In this document: positions 12,590 to 25,554 of the stretch, piece by piece
Position numbering within the stretch: position 1 is the stretch's first letter
Layout of the letters: each line of letters starts with the position of its first letter
Source of the DNA: Punica granatum
Lineage: Eukaryota; Streptophyta; Magnoliopsida; Myrtales; Lythraceae
Assembly (NCBI RefSeq): GCF_007655135.1
Contig: NC_045128.1
Coordinates: 43,847,885 to 43,911,884, forward strand
DNA length: 64,000 nucleotides
Direction: 5' to 3'
Made by a program: the position numbers and the translations under genes
The notes under the pieces: generated by a model
What the model saw: only the letters and a program-made list of their open reading frames with translations
Databases searched by the model: none
Told to the model about the DNA's origin: nothing

Positions 12590-13310
12590 ATACTTCGCCG
12601 AGGTGAATGCTTATGTGGTTGGACCAATCAGTGCAATGACGACATGTGGTATCCACTTCACGTGTCTAATAAATGGAAAAAAAATTCTACCAAAAAAATT
12701 CTTGTGTACAAAGAAATTATCCTAGAATGATATTCTAAAATTGAAAGACTACCTTTTTTCATAGCCTTCTCAAATTAACATCCTCACATATGAACGAAAG
12801 AAAGAACAAGAAATTCACCTATAAAAAAAAGAAAAAAAGAAGAAGGACATTATATGAAAAACTTATATAAGTTAAATTCTATTAGCTTTATTTTTTAGTC
12901 TATTGATGCTTATGCTCAAGGGCCCTCGGTTGTATTCTTCAATATCTATATGTATGTAATCTACTGATTTTATTATCATTTTTTTGATAAGTTATATGTA
13001 ATCTCTTGGAGGATGAGAAAATAAATTTTTTAATCGTTGTAATCTACTTTTTTTTCCCCATATGTAATCGACTGATTTATTCGGCTGGAACAAGATAACG
13101 AAAAAAATGGGGGGAAAAAGAAAAGAAGAAGCTAGAGATAGTCTTTGAATTTTGTAATATTATTCTAAGATAATCTCCCAATATACAAGAATTATTCTTT
13201 GCAGAAATTCTTTTTCATTTATTAGACACATGAGGTGAACGTCACAATGTCGCCATTGTAACGATTGGTCTAACCACGTAAGCATTCACCTTAGACATGT
13301 GAATAATTAT
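12590..13310. mobile_element. Inverted-repeat (foldback/MITE-like) element with about 150-bp arms
   Basis: The left arm at about 12603-12750 (GTGAATGCTTATGTGGTT at its outer end) is repeated in reverse complement at about 13140-13289 (AACCACGTAAGCATTCAC). Both arms include a TGTCTAATAAATG-like and an ATTCTTGT-like segment in mirror order. The spacer is AT-rich and non-coding. Exact ends and target duplication were not resolved. Confidence 0.6.
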
Positions 13311-13439
13311 TAGTTCATATACACAGTCCACAATGATATTCATCACAAAAAATATCGAAGTATGATAACAAGTGAGTTAAGCTAATACTCGAACATGATT
13401 AGTCTTAACAACCAACAGACGAAGAATTCCCATAATTTT

Positions 13440-13489
13440 CCCAAAAAGAAGAAGAAGTCATGATCTTGATTAATTCCCATTATTAGCTC

Positions 13490-13524
<35 letters not shown>

Positions 13525-14250
13525 CTGGGGCGTGTTCTTAAGAAAGCAACGCCACTCCATTTTTCTAGAGACCTCAACTCTTTCTCGATTTTTAATATTC
13601 ATCAGGAGGAGATGTATTTGAAGCATGAGAAGTGAGAAATATTGGCTAACTCTCAACCCTCTAAATTTTCTCAATTTTTCAACTAACCCTTTGCTTTCTA
13701 AATTTTCTAAATTTTTTCGGTTATTTTAATTCTAGAAAAATTATGATGGTCAATTATTATCTTGAAAGATATGAGTAATGTTTAATATTACAAAAAGATA
13801 TATATGAGATTAATTCTACCTAACTTTATATTTAAAATACCGAAAGGACTTCAATATATTTTCCGAATAGCATATAGCTTGAAACATGCAAGCGGAAAAA
13901 TGTACATGACGCGCAACGCATGGGTTGTACCACTAGTTTATAGAACTATCAGAACTCTAGCTGGTCAAGTATATGATAGTGTGCGAATGAGAATAACTTA
14001 TTAGTACATATGAATATACAATCCACAACCATATTCATCGCGATAAAGATATCATATGATAGCATGTGAGTTTAGTCGATAATAGAACAATATTAGTTTT
14101 GATCAATAAACTGAAAATTGTGGTTGTTTTTACCCAGAAAAAGTGATGATCTTGATTAATTCCCATATTATTAGTCGATGTACAGAACTCTAGCTCGGAC
14201 AGCGTATGATAGCCTGTGAATGACAATAGCTTTTTTTTTTATGCCAGAAT
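13440..14250. repeat. Dispersed copies of a short flanking repeat
   Basis: A module containing GATCTTGATTAATTCCCAT followed by TATTAGTC, GTACAGAA, TCTAGCT and GATAGCATGTGAATGA recurs in whole or part at about 12535, 13460, 13950 and 14150, and again at 24945-25025 upstream of bHLH copy B. Its position suggests local duplication of bHLH upstream sequence. No coding potential. Confidence 0.5.
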
Positions 14251-15499
14251 GACAATAAATTATTAGTCCATATACTATACAGTTCATAACATATTCATCA
14301 CGAAAGACATTAATCTGTTATAGTCCAGAATTGTTTTTGTATATATGTATATATATATATATATATAATTGTATAAACATATTATGTATATTATTCTCCC
14401 AAAAAGCACTAAAATCGTGTCAGAGAAGACCAAAATAAAGAAGCAATATATATTGGTGGAAGCTGTTACATAGAGTAGGAGTACGGTAATTGATTTTGAG
14501 CCTTATCTATTTTATCTTTGATATATGCCTCGTACATGTACATCACATAAGTGATGGGTACTCAACCAGATCTTTTGCATCATATAATTGATTCACCAAT
14601 CTTAGTTTTATAATGTATATTCTATGTAAAGGAAGATCTGCACTTGTACACGATCGATGGTCTCATTGCCCGTCAGATTATCTTGGATTATAAATTAATA
14701 TTTTATCACGATTATGATGATTTATATATATGTTTTAATAATATAAACACCAACAAAACCGTGCGGTCTATATATGTGATTAATTTCTTACACGTGGGCA
14801 GCTAAACTCTATTTTAATAGAACTTTCCAAAATATTGGGGCAATTTGCAGGGAACTGAAGTGTGAATTAATCAAAGTCCAAAATCAGAAACACTTTTCTT
14901 GGTCATATTAAACTGTTTTTCACCTGGCTAGGATGTCGATCAAACTCTGACAGATCTCTTCTTGTAGCTGTCGTAATAGATCAAATTTTAGCTCGAAACT
15001 AATTAGCCGATGAAAAGACATGCAAATGCTAACGGATTTATTGCTTGAAAATCATATCAAGGGCCAAAAACAAAAAAAATCGTATCGGAAGCAAATCAGT
15101 ACGATTGGAATATAAGAACTCGCCTGTCCGAAAAAGAATTTTACGGATGCTAGTTAAGCATCCATTAATAATGACTCAAAAAGGATTAATTTATCATACG
15201 AAAATGTTTAGGACAGTCCACCAAATCTCTAGTGTATGAGTATGAAATTAAGAAAGACATTAATGTTTGGTACTCGGTTAGAGATACAAATTGGGCAAGA
15301 TGGAATGGGATTTAAAATGTTAAGAATGTTTAATATCCTAATCAAGTATTTGGTGTATACTAAAATTTGGGATTAGAATATGAAATGGAAATGATAAAGA
15401 TGTCACTAAAAAATTACTTTTAAGATTTCTCAAAGCAATTTTTAAATAAAATCAACATAATTATTTTAAATTTTAAAATTGAAAAAATCTCTTAAATTT

Positions 15500-15800
15500 A
15501 ACAGGCAAAAAGGACAAGAGAACTGAGGGGGTGGTGGTTGCCTGACACCGACTATCACAGCACTGATGAGGTCATTGGCGCTCTCAAAAGCTGCCGGCGA
15601 CCTTGATTGGGCAGTGATCGTTTTCATCTGGGTGGCTAGGAGGATGTGGAAGAATCAACCACAACAAGGGGGTGGTAGCCGCCGAGGATGAGGTTCTTAG
15701 AGCAGGGGAAGGTGATTGATGGTGGAGCGAATGGTGTGGATGGAGTTTGTGAAGGAGATGGTCTGAGACGGGCTAAGCTTGTCGAGGACTACCTAGGTTT
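15500..15800. other. GC-rich island, probably transposon interior
   Basis: A sharply G-rich block in AT-rich surroundings, with phrases such as GGCGACC, GGTGGTAG and GAGGATG. It resembles the GC-rich blocks at 26.3-26.6 and 45.5-46.1 kb, which lie inside inverted-repeat elements. No reading frame with a recognisable product was found. Confidence 0.35.
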
Positions 15801-16158
15801 TTACTCCATTCTCTCTCTCCAATATTTTTGCAAACTTAATATGATAATATGAGCATCTGAGTCATTTTACATTCAAAAACATATATCTATATATGAACTC
15901 GGCCCTAGATTGATGTCCATTAATGTAGATTAACCCCGCAATGTATCGCAATTTTGCACGGAATTTTGACATGTGTCAGATTTAATATTGAAATGAAAAG
16001 TAATGCATTTTTAGATAATTTTTAATAAATCAAACAATATAGTTAATTGGACTAGGCCTTGTATAATATCTGTTTACATAATGAGAATGGGATTACGTTG
16101 TCCTTTGATGGGCCCAAAGGATCTCAAAGATTCTCAGAACCCACTTGCACATGAATCT

Positions 16159-16201
<43 letters not shown>

Positions 16202-16249
16202 CGCGCGCCCGCGTTATATGTGAAATATATATATTACCACTACATCTAT

Positions 16250-17514
16250 ATGTGCGTTACATGTGAAATATTTTTTGATCGAGTTATAATGCATACAACT
16301 AAAATGTAAGAAAATTTAGAAATAATTTAAATTTGATTAAAAAATTTAAGTATAATAACATGCTTCATTACATATTGATTAGTTTAAGTGAACAAAATCA
16401 ACAAATATATATTATTAATGGATCATCAAAATCAATTTACAAAGCTTTAATTTAAACTAAAAGTAATTGTTGTGTCCAAACTAAAAAAAAAATTAAGTTG
16501 ATTTACATATAAAAAATTAAGTTTATAAAAAATTTCAAAAACAATATTAACAATGAATCATACCTCTTAGACCGTCATTTATTTTAGCTTCCTATCATGT
16601 GCACTCAATTATATGAAAATAAAATATCGTTAGACAATAGTGCTCAGAAACTAAATTTTATATCTACAAAAATTTAAAATGGTATAAGTTTATCAAACCT
16701 GAAAATTGACATAATTTATCATTGTAAAGGGTGAAAGACTCACTATCTTATTAGATCAATTGTATTACCGAAGTCCTATGAAGAAGATTTAAACTTGTAT
16801 CATAGAAGTATTAAGAAATATGAATGTTTACTTTTAACAAATAATATATATATATATATATATTATGAAAACAGAATACATTAGGTGCTATTAGTCACGA
16901 AAATATTCAATAAAGCCCAATTTTTTAATATTTAAACTAAATAAATATTTTCAGTTCTTGATATATTTTTTGAAATTCTTATTAAAGAAGATTATTTATG
17001 AATTATTAATAAGTCTCAAATTTATGACTTTTACATACTTTTTTCACAATATATCATTTAAAAAAATTTAAATTCTTAAGTTTATATGAGTATTTTCTAA
17101 TGAAATATTTACATAATATATTTTGAATCTTTATAGTTTTCATGATTATATAAGAAGCACTTTTGAATTACATGATTTTCAAATAAAATATTTTTTCCTA
17201 TATTTTTAAAAATTTTAAATATGTATTCCGTATTATTTCATGCAATCCTCAAACTCCATGCCTAGAACTCACTATGAGGTATAACAATAGCCAGTTTAAA
17301 AAGAAATATAATATGAATCTCTGATTTTTCATACTAATTTTTATACACATATATATTTAAAGTATGAAAAATTGCATTATTAAAATGATATACAATTATT
17401 GTTGGACTTTTGAATAGTTTATGCATCAAAACAAATGACAAAAACCCAATTATATTTTTATTGTATGTAAAATGAGAGGGAAAGTACAATAAATAAACAT
17501 AAGGCAATATATTA
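16250..17514. other. Intergenic, extremely AT-rich, no gene seen
   Basis: Long A/T runs and TA microsatellites (just upstream at about 16162-16198 and within at about 16846-16862), with no open frame of interest. The interval lies between the end of duplication copy A and the MITE at 17525. Confidence 0.5.
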
Positions 17515-17524
17515 ATTAATAATA

Positions 17525-17869
17525 GGGGTTTTTACCTAAAATAGCCCATGGTTTGTCCGTTTTATCAAATCTATCATATGTTTTTTTTTTGTCAAATCTA
17601 TCACATGGTTTACTTTTTGCATCAAATCTATCCCGACGTTATCTTTTCCGTTAACATCTAACGGCCGTGCTGACGTGGCACGTGGAGAGATAGTGGGCCA
17701 CACTTGCCACGTAGGCGCCACATCAGCACAGCCGTTAGATGTTAACGGAAAAGATAACGCCGGGATAGATTTGATACAAAAAGTAAACCACGAGATAGAT
17801 TTGACAAAAAAAACATAGGATAGATTTGACAAAACGGACAAACCATGGGCCTTTTTAAGTAAATACCCC
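17525..17869. mobile_element. Mutator-like MITE with long terminal inverted repeats and 10-bp TSD
   Basis: The element is an almost complete palindrome of 345 bp. The left end GGGGTTTTTACCTAAAATAG mirrors the right end, both arms hold the CCATGGTTTGTCCGTTTT and AAATCTATC modules, and the centre is a GC-rich hairpin around ACGTGGCACGTGG. Identical 10-bp flanks ATTAATAATA (17515-17524 and 17870-17879) are a textbook MULE-type target duplication (usually 9-11 bp). There is no transposase, so it is non-autonomous. The short ORF on its minus strand is only a reading of the palindrome. Confidence 0.85.
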
Positions 17870-17939
17870 ATTAATAATACAAAGCCTTGGCATCTGGCAA
17901 GGAGCACGAACAAAATCAAGATAATTGATATAGAAGAGA

Positions 17940-19560
17940 GTGAAATTTGTTAAAAATGACAAAAAAACTTCATATACTCATAATTCTAATGTTTTGAAAA
18001 AAATAGAAATAAACTCAAAACTAATGAATAATCAATATTTTTATATGTAAAGTAGATGTAACTGTATTTTATCTTAATTTTTGTTTTGAGATCTCCGTCA
18101 CATAAAATATATATGTGAAAATATAGTAATTGAAAATTTAAAAAACGACTCAATACATAGACACAATTAGAAAATCCAATTTCAAAATCTTGCTTTGTCG
18201 ACTCAAATATGCATTGATAAAGAAATATCAATAAGAGTTTACCCATTCAAATCAAGGGCCAGTTGTTTTTCCTTCATTAAATAATTTATGAAAAATTTAT
18301 TTACTTGTATTATTTACAAAACGAAAAGTAGAAACATCATCTATGTATTATCAAAAAGAACAATCACTTGCTCTCTTCCCTCTTTTATGACCTTTCTCTT
18401 AAAGGAAAATTGTTGTCTCTATTTTTTCTCTTCCTCTCTCCGTCCTGCTTTCTTTTCTACAAACTCTAACTAAACCCACAGCTTTTAGCTAAGCTATAAC
18501 CCTCTCTCTCTATCTCTTTCTCTCTCTATTTTCCATTGGAAACTTTGCAGTTATGATACAAATGTAAGATAAACATGCTGATAAATAGATTCTCTTTTAC
18601 TTGTCTCTTCATTCACCTATGTTTAATGGTAATTAGAAATTCAAGATCATACAAGCATGTGAAATAAGAATGATATTTCTTCGTCTACTTGAGATTAAAT
18701 AAGGATTGAAATAGTTGAATGGCAAGAAAAATGAAATAGTATCAAGAGTATGTAGAAAAATTAAAGTGAGGGAGACAAGAGATGACTAAATAATCTCGAA
18801 ACAATGAAAGAGTCGATGATATTATTGGAATAAAAAGTATGACCTATGAACAAGGGTTAAACAAAATACCAATTATAAATATTCTTTGTTTATGACATGT
18901 TAAAGACCTATAAAATAAAATAGATATTTTATAAGAAAGATTACATGCCTTTTTATGCTATAGAAACACAATCACTGAGATTTTCGAGCAACAACACCGA
19001 TAATTTCCGGAGATTTTTCTTTGAATTATTAGAGAGAAGAATTTCATATGGAAAAGGAGGAAGTTTGAATGATTTGTCATATGTCGCTTGAAAAACTGGA
19101 AAGTATATATAGTAGCAATAAATACACCTTTTTGAATAGTCATGACCGTTTAGGTCACAATCACATCATTTCTCCGTGAAATCACATTTTTTCAAATATG
19201 AAATATGAACTTAAATATTTATTTCATTATGCCATTTATGATGATTAATTATATATGCACTTATTTAATTATTAGATTTGATTGTCTAATTACATTATAG
19301 TTTTCTTTTTATAATTTTTTTGTTTATGCTAAAAAATTATTTTTCAACTAAAATAAAAAAGTGACATGTAAATTTTATTTCATTATGAACGTTGCAAGGG
19401 CATCTAATTAAGAAATTACATTCGCTTGCATTTTTGGAATGAAAAGAAATCAATCAATAGCCAAAAGGTATGGTGATTTAAAAAGTTAGGATTTATTATG
19501 TTAATTGTATACATAAGTAAAATTCACAATGAGTATAGAGACGGAAAATAAATATATTGC
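17940..19560. other. Intergenic, no gene seen
   Basis: AT-rich sequence with a TCTC/CTTT pyrimidine tract at about 18410-18530. Open frames are short and show no recognisable domain. Confidence 0.5.
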
Positions 19561-19564
19561 TAAG

Positions 19565-19760
19565 GGTACAATCAAAAGTCACGAGCCAGAAGTGTACAAG
19601 GAAAAGTCACAAGAGTACAAGGGTATTTTCATAATTTTTAAAATTGGAAAAACACCTTACCAATGGTACAATCAAAAGTCACGAGCCGAAAGTGTACAAA
19701 GAAAAGTCACGAGAGTATAATGGTATTTTCAGAATTATTAAAATTGGAGAAACACTTTCA
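19565..19760. repeat. Two-copy tandem repeat, period 100 bp
   Basis: GGTACAATCAAAAGTCACGA occurs at 19565 and at 19665. The following ~95 bases, with TGTACAA, GAAAAGTCAC, GGTATTTTC and AAAATTGGA modules, are repeated with few differences. The 63-residue plus-strand frame here is the repeat read twice, not a gene. Confidence 0.75.
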
Positions 19761-21427
19761 AAGTGTTCATACTTTCAAATATAGTATAAATAATCCTGTA
19801 TAATTATTGTGAAAATAAAGGAAAATTTTCAATTATAGTACAAAAACATTTTTTAAGATAATATTTCAATTTTAAAAAGGAAAATTAGTAATAATTGTGT
19901 ACGTCATTTTCTTATTCTGCAACACCATGAAGCGTTGATGATGTGGCTCCTACATGACTGTCAATTTATAAAGTCTTGATCACACGACTCTTGGGCGTGG
20001 CTGTCAACATGGAATTTTTCAAAACAAATTATTTTTATAAAAACTTAAAATAAAATAAAAAAATAAAAATGAAAAAAAAAGAAGAAGAAACAAACAGGAG
20101 ATTAGAGAAAGGGTAGGGGCATCTCTACTGACCACCACCTCTGACTAATAAGGTCCGGCCCTTCAAGACTAATACGTTGTGTTGGAAATACAAGTAGTTG
20201 TTTTTAGTATTCTTGGGTTTATTCTCTTTAAGTTTTTAGGGTCTAGAGTAAGAAAGTGATCAAAATGAAGAGAATTGTAAGACTCTTTCTGGATTGGTCT
20301 TGTAACGGAAAGTGGATGGAAAGCACAAGTGATATCCCGAGCTTATAATGATCTAATAAAATGTTCCTACTTTAATTTATATTCATATGAATATTTCCCT
20401 CAATTTCAAGATTTTACTATGTATGTCATGGTATTCGTGTTCTTTTAGCAGAATGAAGTGCCAAACATCCAAATGGCTGCATCTAAATATAATATTTTTC
20501 TTGATAAAAAAACTCCTTTATATTCAAGGGAAAATTCCTAGTTCGAATGGAGAATTTGCAGGAATATCACTATTCTTTCAAATTCATCAACTTCGGGGGT
20601 AAGAACTGTACCGAGCCCAACAAGCCCATCTATTCTCCAAATATAAACTTAAAGGCCCATCCAGTGGCCCATTTGGCCCAAAATTGCTATCCTCTCCTCT
20701 TGGATTAATTGGTGACATTTTTCTTCACCGTCTTCCGTCTATTTAAAAAATGATCGTTTGTATATTAAACGAAAAGAAAAAGATGATTATAACCAAAAAA
20801 AAGAAAAAGAAAAGTTAATTAGTAGGTGCTAGTCCTCTAAGTAATGATAATTTATCTTTTAGCAAAAAAGGAAAAAAAAAGTTCATTTCTTTTTATTTCG
20901 GTAAAATAATATTATGCTTCTTTCTTAGTTTTTACTTTTAGTTTCATTGACTGAATAGAAAATTTAAATTCTAGAATTAATATCCAGTAGAGTGCCCACC
21001 CGCGCGTATGCGCGGCTCTATCAATGCTTTCTTTTCATTCTTAAATTTTCTTTCATTTGATTGTTTAAAAAAAATGAAAAGTTAAAGCATGGGAATGAAA
21101 AGAAAAGGTTAAAATTAAAAAGGTTGTTTAGTGACACCGTGTACAAAGGAGAGAGGAGATAATACTTTTTAAGAGTATAGGGTGTGAGAGGAAAGAGATG
21201 GGATAATGGACAAATTCATTCTTATTATTTGAATTACTTTATTGCATTGTTCCATTTGTAGAGTAAAAGTAGGGGTATATTAGACTTTTTACTGAATTCG
21301 TAATTACAAGGACACCAAATTATCACCTTATAGTAGTATGGATAGATAGATAGATATCAAATCACTACACATAATAACATAGTTGAAGAATCAAACCTAA
21401 TCAAATAACCAGTAATCAATAAACTAA

Positions 21428-21657
21428 GGCTTGTTTGGTTTGCAAATATGATTTTAAAATCACAACTTTAACCGAATTCTACTCACAACAAAATAAAATA
21501 ACTCATACAAAATTAAAGAGTGGACCTCATTTATACAACTTTTTTTCACAATAAAACAAAATAATTCATACAAAGTCAAAGAGTAGGTCCCATTTATACC
21601 ACTCTTTTTCAAAATTAAAATTTGATTTTAAAATCTTACTTTGAAACCAAAAGCAGT
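21428..21657. mobile_element. MITE family copy 1 of 3
   Basis: About 230 bp with GTTTGGTTTGC and GATTTTAAAATC modules at the left end, mirrored by GATTTTAAAATC and GAAACCAAA at the right. The interior holds two CAAAATAA..TCATACAAA units, each followed by a CATTTATAC segment. Close relatives lie at 35.1 and 39.8 kb. Terminal GTTTGG/CCAAAC sequences and the absence of an ORF fit a non-autonomous DNA transposon. Confidence 0.65.
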
Positions 21658-22114
21658 ATAAATTTTTTTTTAAAAAAAATTAACTACTCCCCGCTAAACA
21701 TGTTAATCAAATATTGAGATTATTGACATCGTTTGGTACTATTAGTTAATTGATCTCACCGGTTCAATTGTCTCCTAGATAACCTGCAGAGATTTTGGCC
21801 ATTAATCGCATCCTTTTACCAAGATCATTACATGTATATTATATCTCTCGTGTTATGACTTTATCTGCTGTCGACATGGTTGGTGTTAAAAAAAGACCTA
21901 GTACACATGTTTTCAAATTGCTGTGTTTTGTAATGTTTAATCCTACAACACTAACAAAAATACGTTTGCAACCTCCGTTTCATAATTCGGGTGTCTATGT
22001 CGGTAAATTTCTGCCAACTTTATCTTAATTCTCTTACGGTTTTTACCGTAGGATAATTGAAGCCATAGAAATATTCATATTATGAAACCTGACTGTGTAA
22101 TAATGCACGCCGGG

Positions 22115-22560
22115 TGATGAGGATACGGCCCAAGTTCTGACAGAGAGACTCGCCAAGAGGTATTGTTCGCTTTGAACTCGGCGTGCATAGTTTTGCCCCT
22201 AAAAGGGGCTTCTTGGGAGAAAGGATTGTATCGTACTCTTACAAAGAGGTTAAGACCCTTGTCCCTCTTCAATATGGTAATAGGGTTCCTCATCACAGCC
22301 CCCCAAGAGACAAGGGGCTTGGAAGTTGAGCGCATAGCTATGTTCCCACAAATGGCGCCATTGATGAGGATATGGCCCAGGATCCGACGGAGAAGCTCGA
22401 GAAAAGGTATTGTCCGCTTAGACCTCGACCCGCACGAATTTGCGCTTAAAAGACGCTTCTTAGGTGAAAGGGTTGTATCTTGCTCTAATAAAGAGGCCAA
22501 AACCCTTGTTTCTCTCCAATGTGGGATTGAAGTTCCTCATTACCAGGATCTTGAATTGTT
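22115..22560. repeat. Two-copy tandem repeat, period 247 bp, LTR-like
   Basis: TGATGAGGATA at 22115 recurs at 22362, and the rest of the unit is repeated with moderate divergence (TATTGTCCGC-like, CTTAAAAG, AAAGGGTTGTAT, AAAGAGGCCAAAACCCTTGT, GAAGTTCCTCAT). The motif order resembles plant retroelement LTR sequence (a TATAAAGAG-like box followed by CCAATGTGGGA), so it may be two LTR pieces joined. Overlapping ORFs on both strands (133 and 141 residues) have no recognisable domain. Confidence 0.55.
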
Positions 22561-23281
22561 TTAGATCTATTTTTCTACACAAACTGTCATACTTCAGAAT
22601 TCTGATATTAACACACGCATACACACATATATAACTCATGCGTGTAGGGACTTATATATTATCTCCAATGTCGTGTATATATATATATATATATATATTT
22701 ATGCTGGTATATTAACTAATTAGGGCATGCGGTTGTATATACATCATGTCTGCAACTGCGTGCAAGCATGACATGATGAGCATGAGCAGGGATGGATATG
22801 TATTAGGGGAAGGGGGCATCTACTCGTAAAAAATTACAAGTTTCTATTATATTTTGTCAAGTTGATTAATTTTTAATGAAATTATCCTATTTTACTCGAC
22901 TTGACGATATAAAGTCCCTATGAAGTTTTCATCCTTGGACAAAATTCGTACATCGGTCCGAGCATGAGCTGCCTAATTAAAAAGCTAACTGGCACCCGAA
23001 ACACATGTAATAACCAATTAATCGCCATCCAAGTCATCCTCACGCAAATGTGGGAGACAATATAGTTTCTTGATGAGAAAATAAATAATTCAGTTTACGA
23101 AGCCGATGCTTTATTTGAGTGGACATATATCATCTCAGCAATCAATCAGGACATATGTAGCTACTTTCCCTATCAAGTTAATATCCCGAAAACCATCTCT
23201 TGATAGGATTGATCTGCATGCAAAAGCGATCACCTCCAAAGCATATATATATATATATATATATATATAGTCCCGGTTGAT

Positions 23282-24536
23282 CTAAACAGAGAGAAGCTCA
23301 TTAAGTTTCCACTGCAACCACGGTACATCGAGGGTTGTCGAATCACATACCTGGGAGAGAAGATTTCTTACCAAATGAATATTGTCCAATAAATGTTATA
23401 ATTTTTGCAGGATTTTTTATTGAAAAACCCTAGAAGTAGCATAAATTAATTATCTGGAAAAATCAAATTACCTTGGATTGGATAGTGTGTACAATAGCAT
23501 CATTAACTTGCGTACTTGCACAGCAAACTACATCCATCCCTTCATCGACCAATACTTGGATTACTCCTGATAAGGGTAGCGGTTTCTCCTCGTGACTTGA
23601 ATGAACAACAATCTCAACACCGCCGCTTGAATACGGCTGGACTGAAATAGAGCAGCTTCCTGTTGACATAACCTCTTGATATCCTAGTCCAGCATCAGCA
23701 TCACCCTTCAGCTCATTATTGATCTTTTTTAATCTAGCTCTCTCAGTTTCGAGTTTTTTGATGTTTCTTTGGATCTGATTTATGTAATCCAGGGCCACGT
23801 TCAGCTGATCTGATATTGTCCTCTTTCCCTAAATACATTTACCCAAAGTTCAGTCAGAAAGCAAACCCTAATTCAATTTCAAGCTTATGTCATTCCAGTT
23901 AAGTTTTTATATTAGCTCCAATCTCAAACCTGCACCTCATGCACATAAAAGGATCATATGATTATTATCTCGAGATCATAATTCTTGGAAGGAATTAACC
24001 AACGACAGATGACAACCACAAATTTGCACACAAGCGGTAACAATTAATTAAATTAATCATTTCTTTAATTTAGAGACAACAATTCAGCAAGTTTCCACTG
24101 GAAAATCTGTAAGTGTGAGTTTCCCATCTTTTTACCTTAAGGATCTGGGCAGGTAGCAAAGATCGAAGCGAGGCATAAAGGGTATTCATTTCTTTCCTTC
24201 TCTGCCGCTCAATCTCTCTGTGACGTGTCTTCTTCTTCTTGTTTTCTTCATCTCCATCAGCATCTTCACGGGCCTTATTGCTATCATTAGTTGTTTGTCC
24301 AGAGACGAAAGGCTTAGGAAGAGAATAATTGGGACACAGCTGGGCTGATGACCTCCAAGCATTTCTTGGCCATGAGACGAAAGGCTAAAGCCGAAGACAG
24401 CATGATCATGAGGATGAACATAATCAGTAAGAATCAGATCTTGAGGGTTTATTAATGTGCTGGGATGACCCTGCGGTGGTTGTTCAAGATCAGATGAAAT
24501 CGCGATGAGATCTTTGCTTTGGTGGAAAGGATACAT
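23282..24536 (-). pseudogene. bHLH transcription factor (bHLH118/36/120/125 type), copy B, frameshifted
   Basis: Exons 24136-24536, 23472-23828 and 23282-23350 are joined by GT-AG introns. Apart from one lesion it would encode about 275 residues. It starts MYPFHQ at an ATG, carries PQDLIL, then the basic region [13 protein letters not shown] with the DNA-contacting His, Glu and Arg, helix 1 ([12 protein letters not shown]), helix 2 (SDQLNVALDYINQIQ) and an ACT-like C-terminal region ending LNELLSV. Copy A reads CAGCCTCAGCTG where copy B reads CAGCCCAGCTG (near 24345), a one-base loss before the basic region that throws the bHLH domain out of frame. All later exons are open. Either it is a recent pseudogene or an assembly error. 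The family is best known for bHLH36/118/120/125 in Arabidopsis, with little defined function. Confidence 0.8.
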
Positions 24537-25554
24537 TTCTTTTTTCTTGGGAGCTTAAAGAAACAATGCCAGGGAGCGTTCTGCTTTCTCACTTGGAATG
24601 GGAATGGCGGAAGGGGACAAGAACCTGCATAATTAAGTTGATATTAGGGCATATAATAATTCCTCATATCCGAAAAAGAAAATAAAATGAATGACTAGAA
24701 AAAATTCAAAAAATCTTTGTAGGGCATTTTGGATGATATGGGAATAGGATGTGAGGATACTCAAGATCGTAATTCCCATTATTTTTTTTCCTTGCCCTAT
24801 TGTTAGGTGATGACAATAGGATTTCGAAACTCACTGCAAGTTTCTCGTGATCAGAGTCGAGATGATGCCCAAACATGATTAACCTCAAACAATAAGCTGA
24901 GAATGCTGATGATTTTCACAAAAAAAAAAAAAGAAGATCAACAATCTTGATTAATTTCCATTATTAGTCTATATATGTACAGAAATCTAGCTGCTCAACT
25001 ATATGTATGATAGCATGTGAATGATAAATTACACTAGTGGTACAAAAGTTTGTGACATGTAACAATGTGGTACAAAAAAAAATTTCCGATAATAATTTGA
25101 TACAAAAAGTTTTGATTTGGTTGCAATCAAGTGTATTCCGTCATATTCTCCTTAACGTCGTTAGCTTTTATTGACGCAGTGCGTCATAGATGTCACTTTT
25201 GTCAACTAATCATAACTCACCACGTCATTAATATACATATAAAATATGAAATAATAAAATAAAAATGCATAAAAGTATTTAAAATGTAAAAAAAATTATG
25301 AACTTCAAAGAAATTAAGAAAAAAATTCAATATTCACAATAAAGTTTAGAAAATTTTATAAATAAAAGAAATCAAGATAAAATTCAAATAAAAAATAATA
25401 ATAATGCGGAAAAAATATTTAAAATGTGAAATTTTTTACAAAGTTCAAAGAAATTAAGGAAAAAACATCAATACCACAACAAAATTTAGAAAAATTATTT
25501 AATATTATAAATCTAAAAAATTCAAATAAAAAATACAAAAAATCAATTAAAAAT

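Larger units (their letters stand above)
8400..16200. repeat. Segmental tandem duplication, copy A (contains bHLH copy A)
   Basis: Several stretches match copy B (20.6-30.05 kb) in the same order and orientation: 8470-8640 with 20610-20760; 9200-9480 with 21790-22045; the bHLH 3' flank at 9880-10190 with 22650-23280; the gene itself; 14620-14900 with 29185-29420; 15005-15245 with 29580-29800; and 16035-16170 with 29910-30030. They are separated by element insertions private to one copy. The duplication therefore covers several kilobases on both sides of the gene and is old. Boundaries are approximate. Confidence 0.7.

Noticed and set aside
15045..15239. 64-residue basic ORF in duplication copy A
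   Set aside because: The matching block in copy B (29.6-29.8 kb) does not keep the frame, so the similarity is non-coding.
22075..22564. Overlapping ORFs of 141 and 133 residues
   Set aside because: They lie on a 247-bp tandem LTR-like repeat and have no domain.
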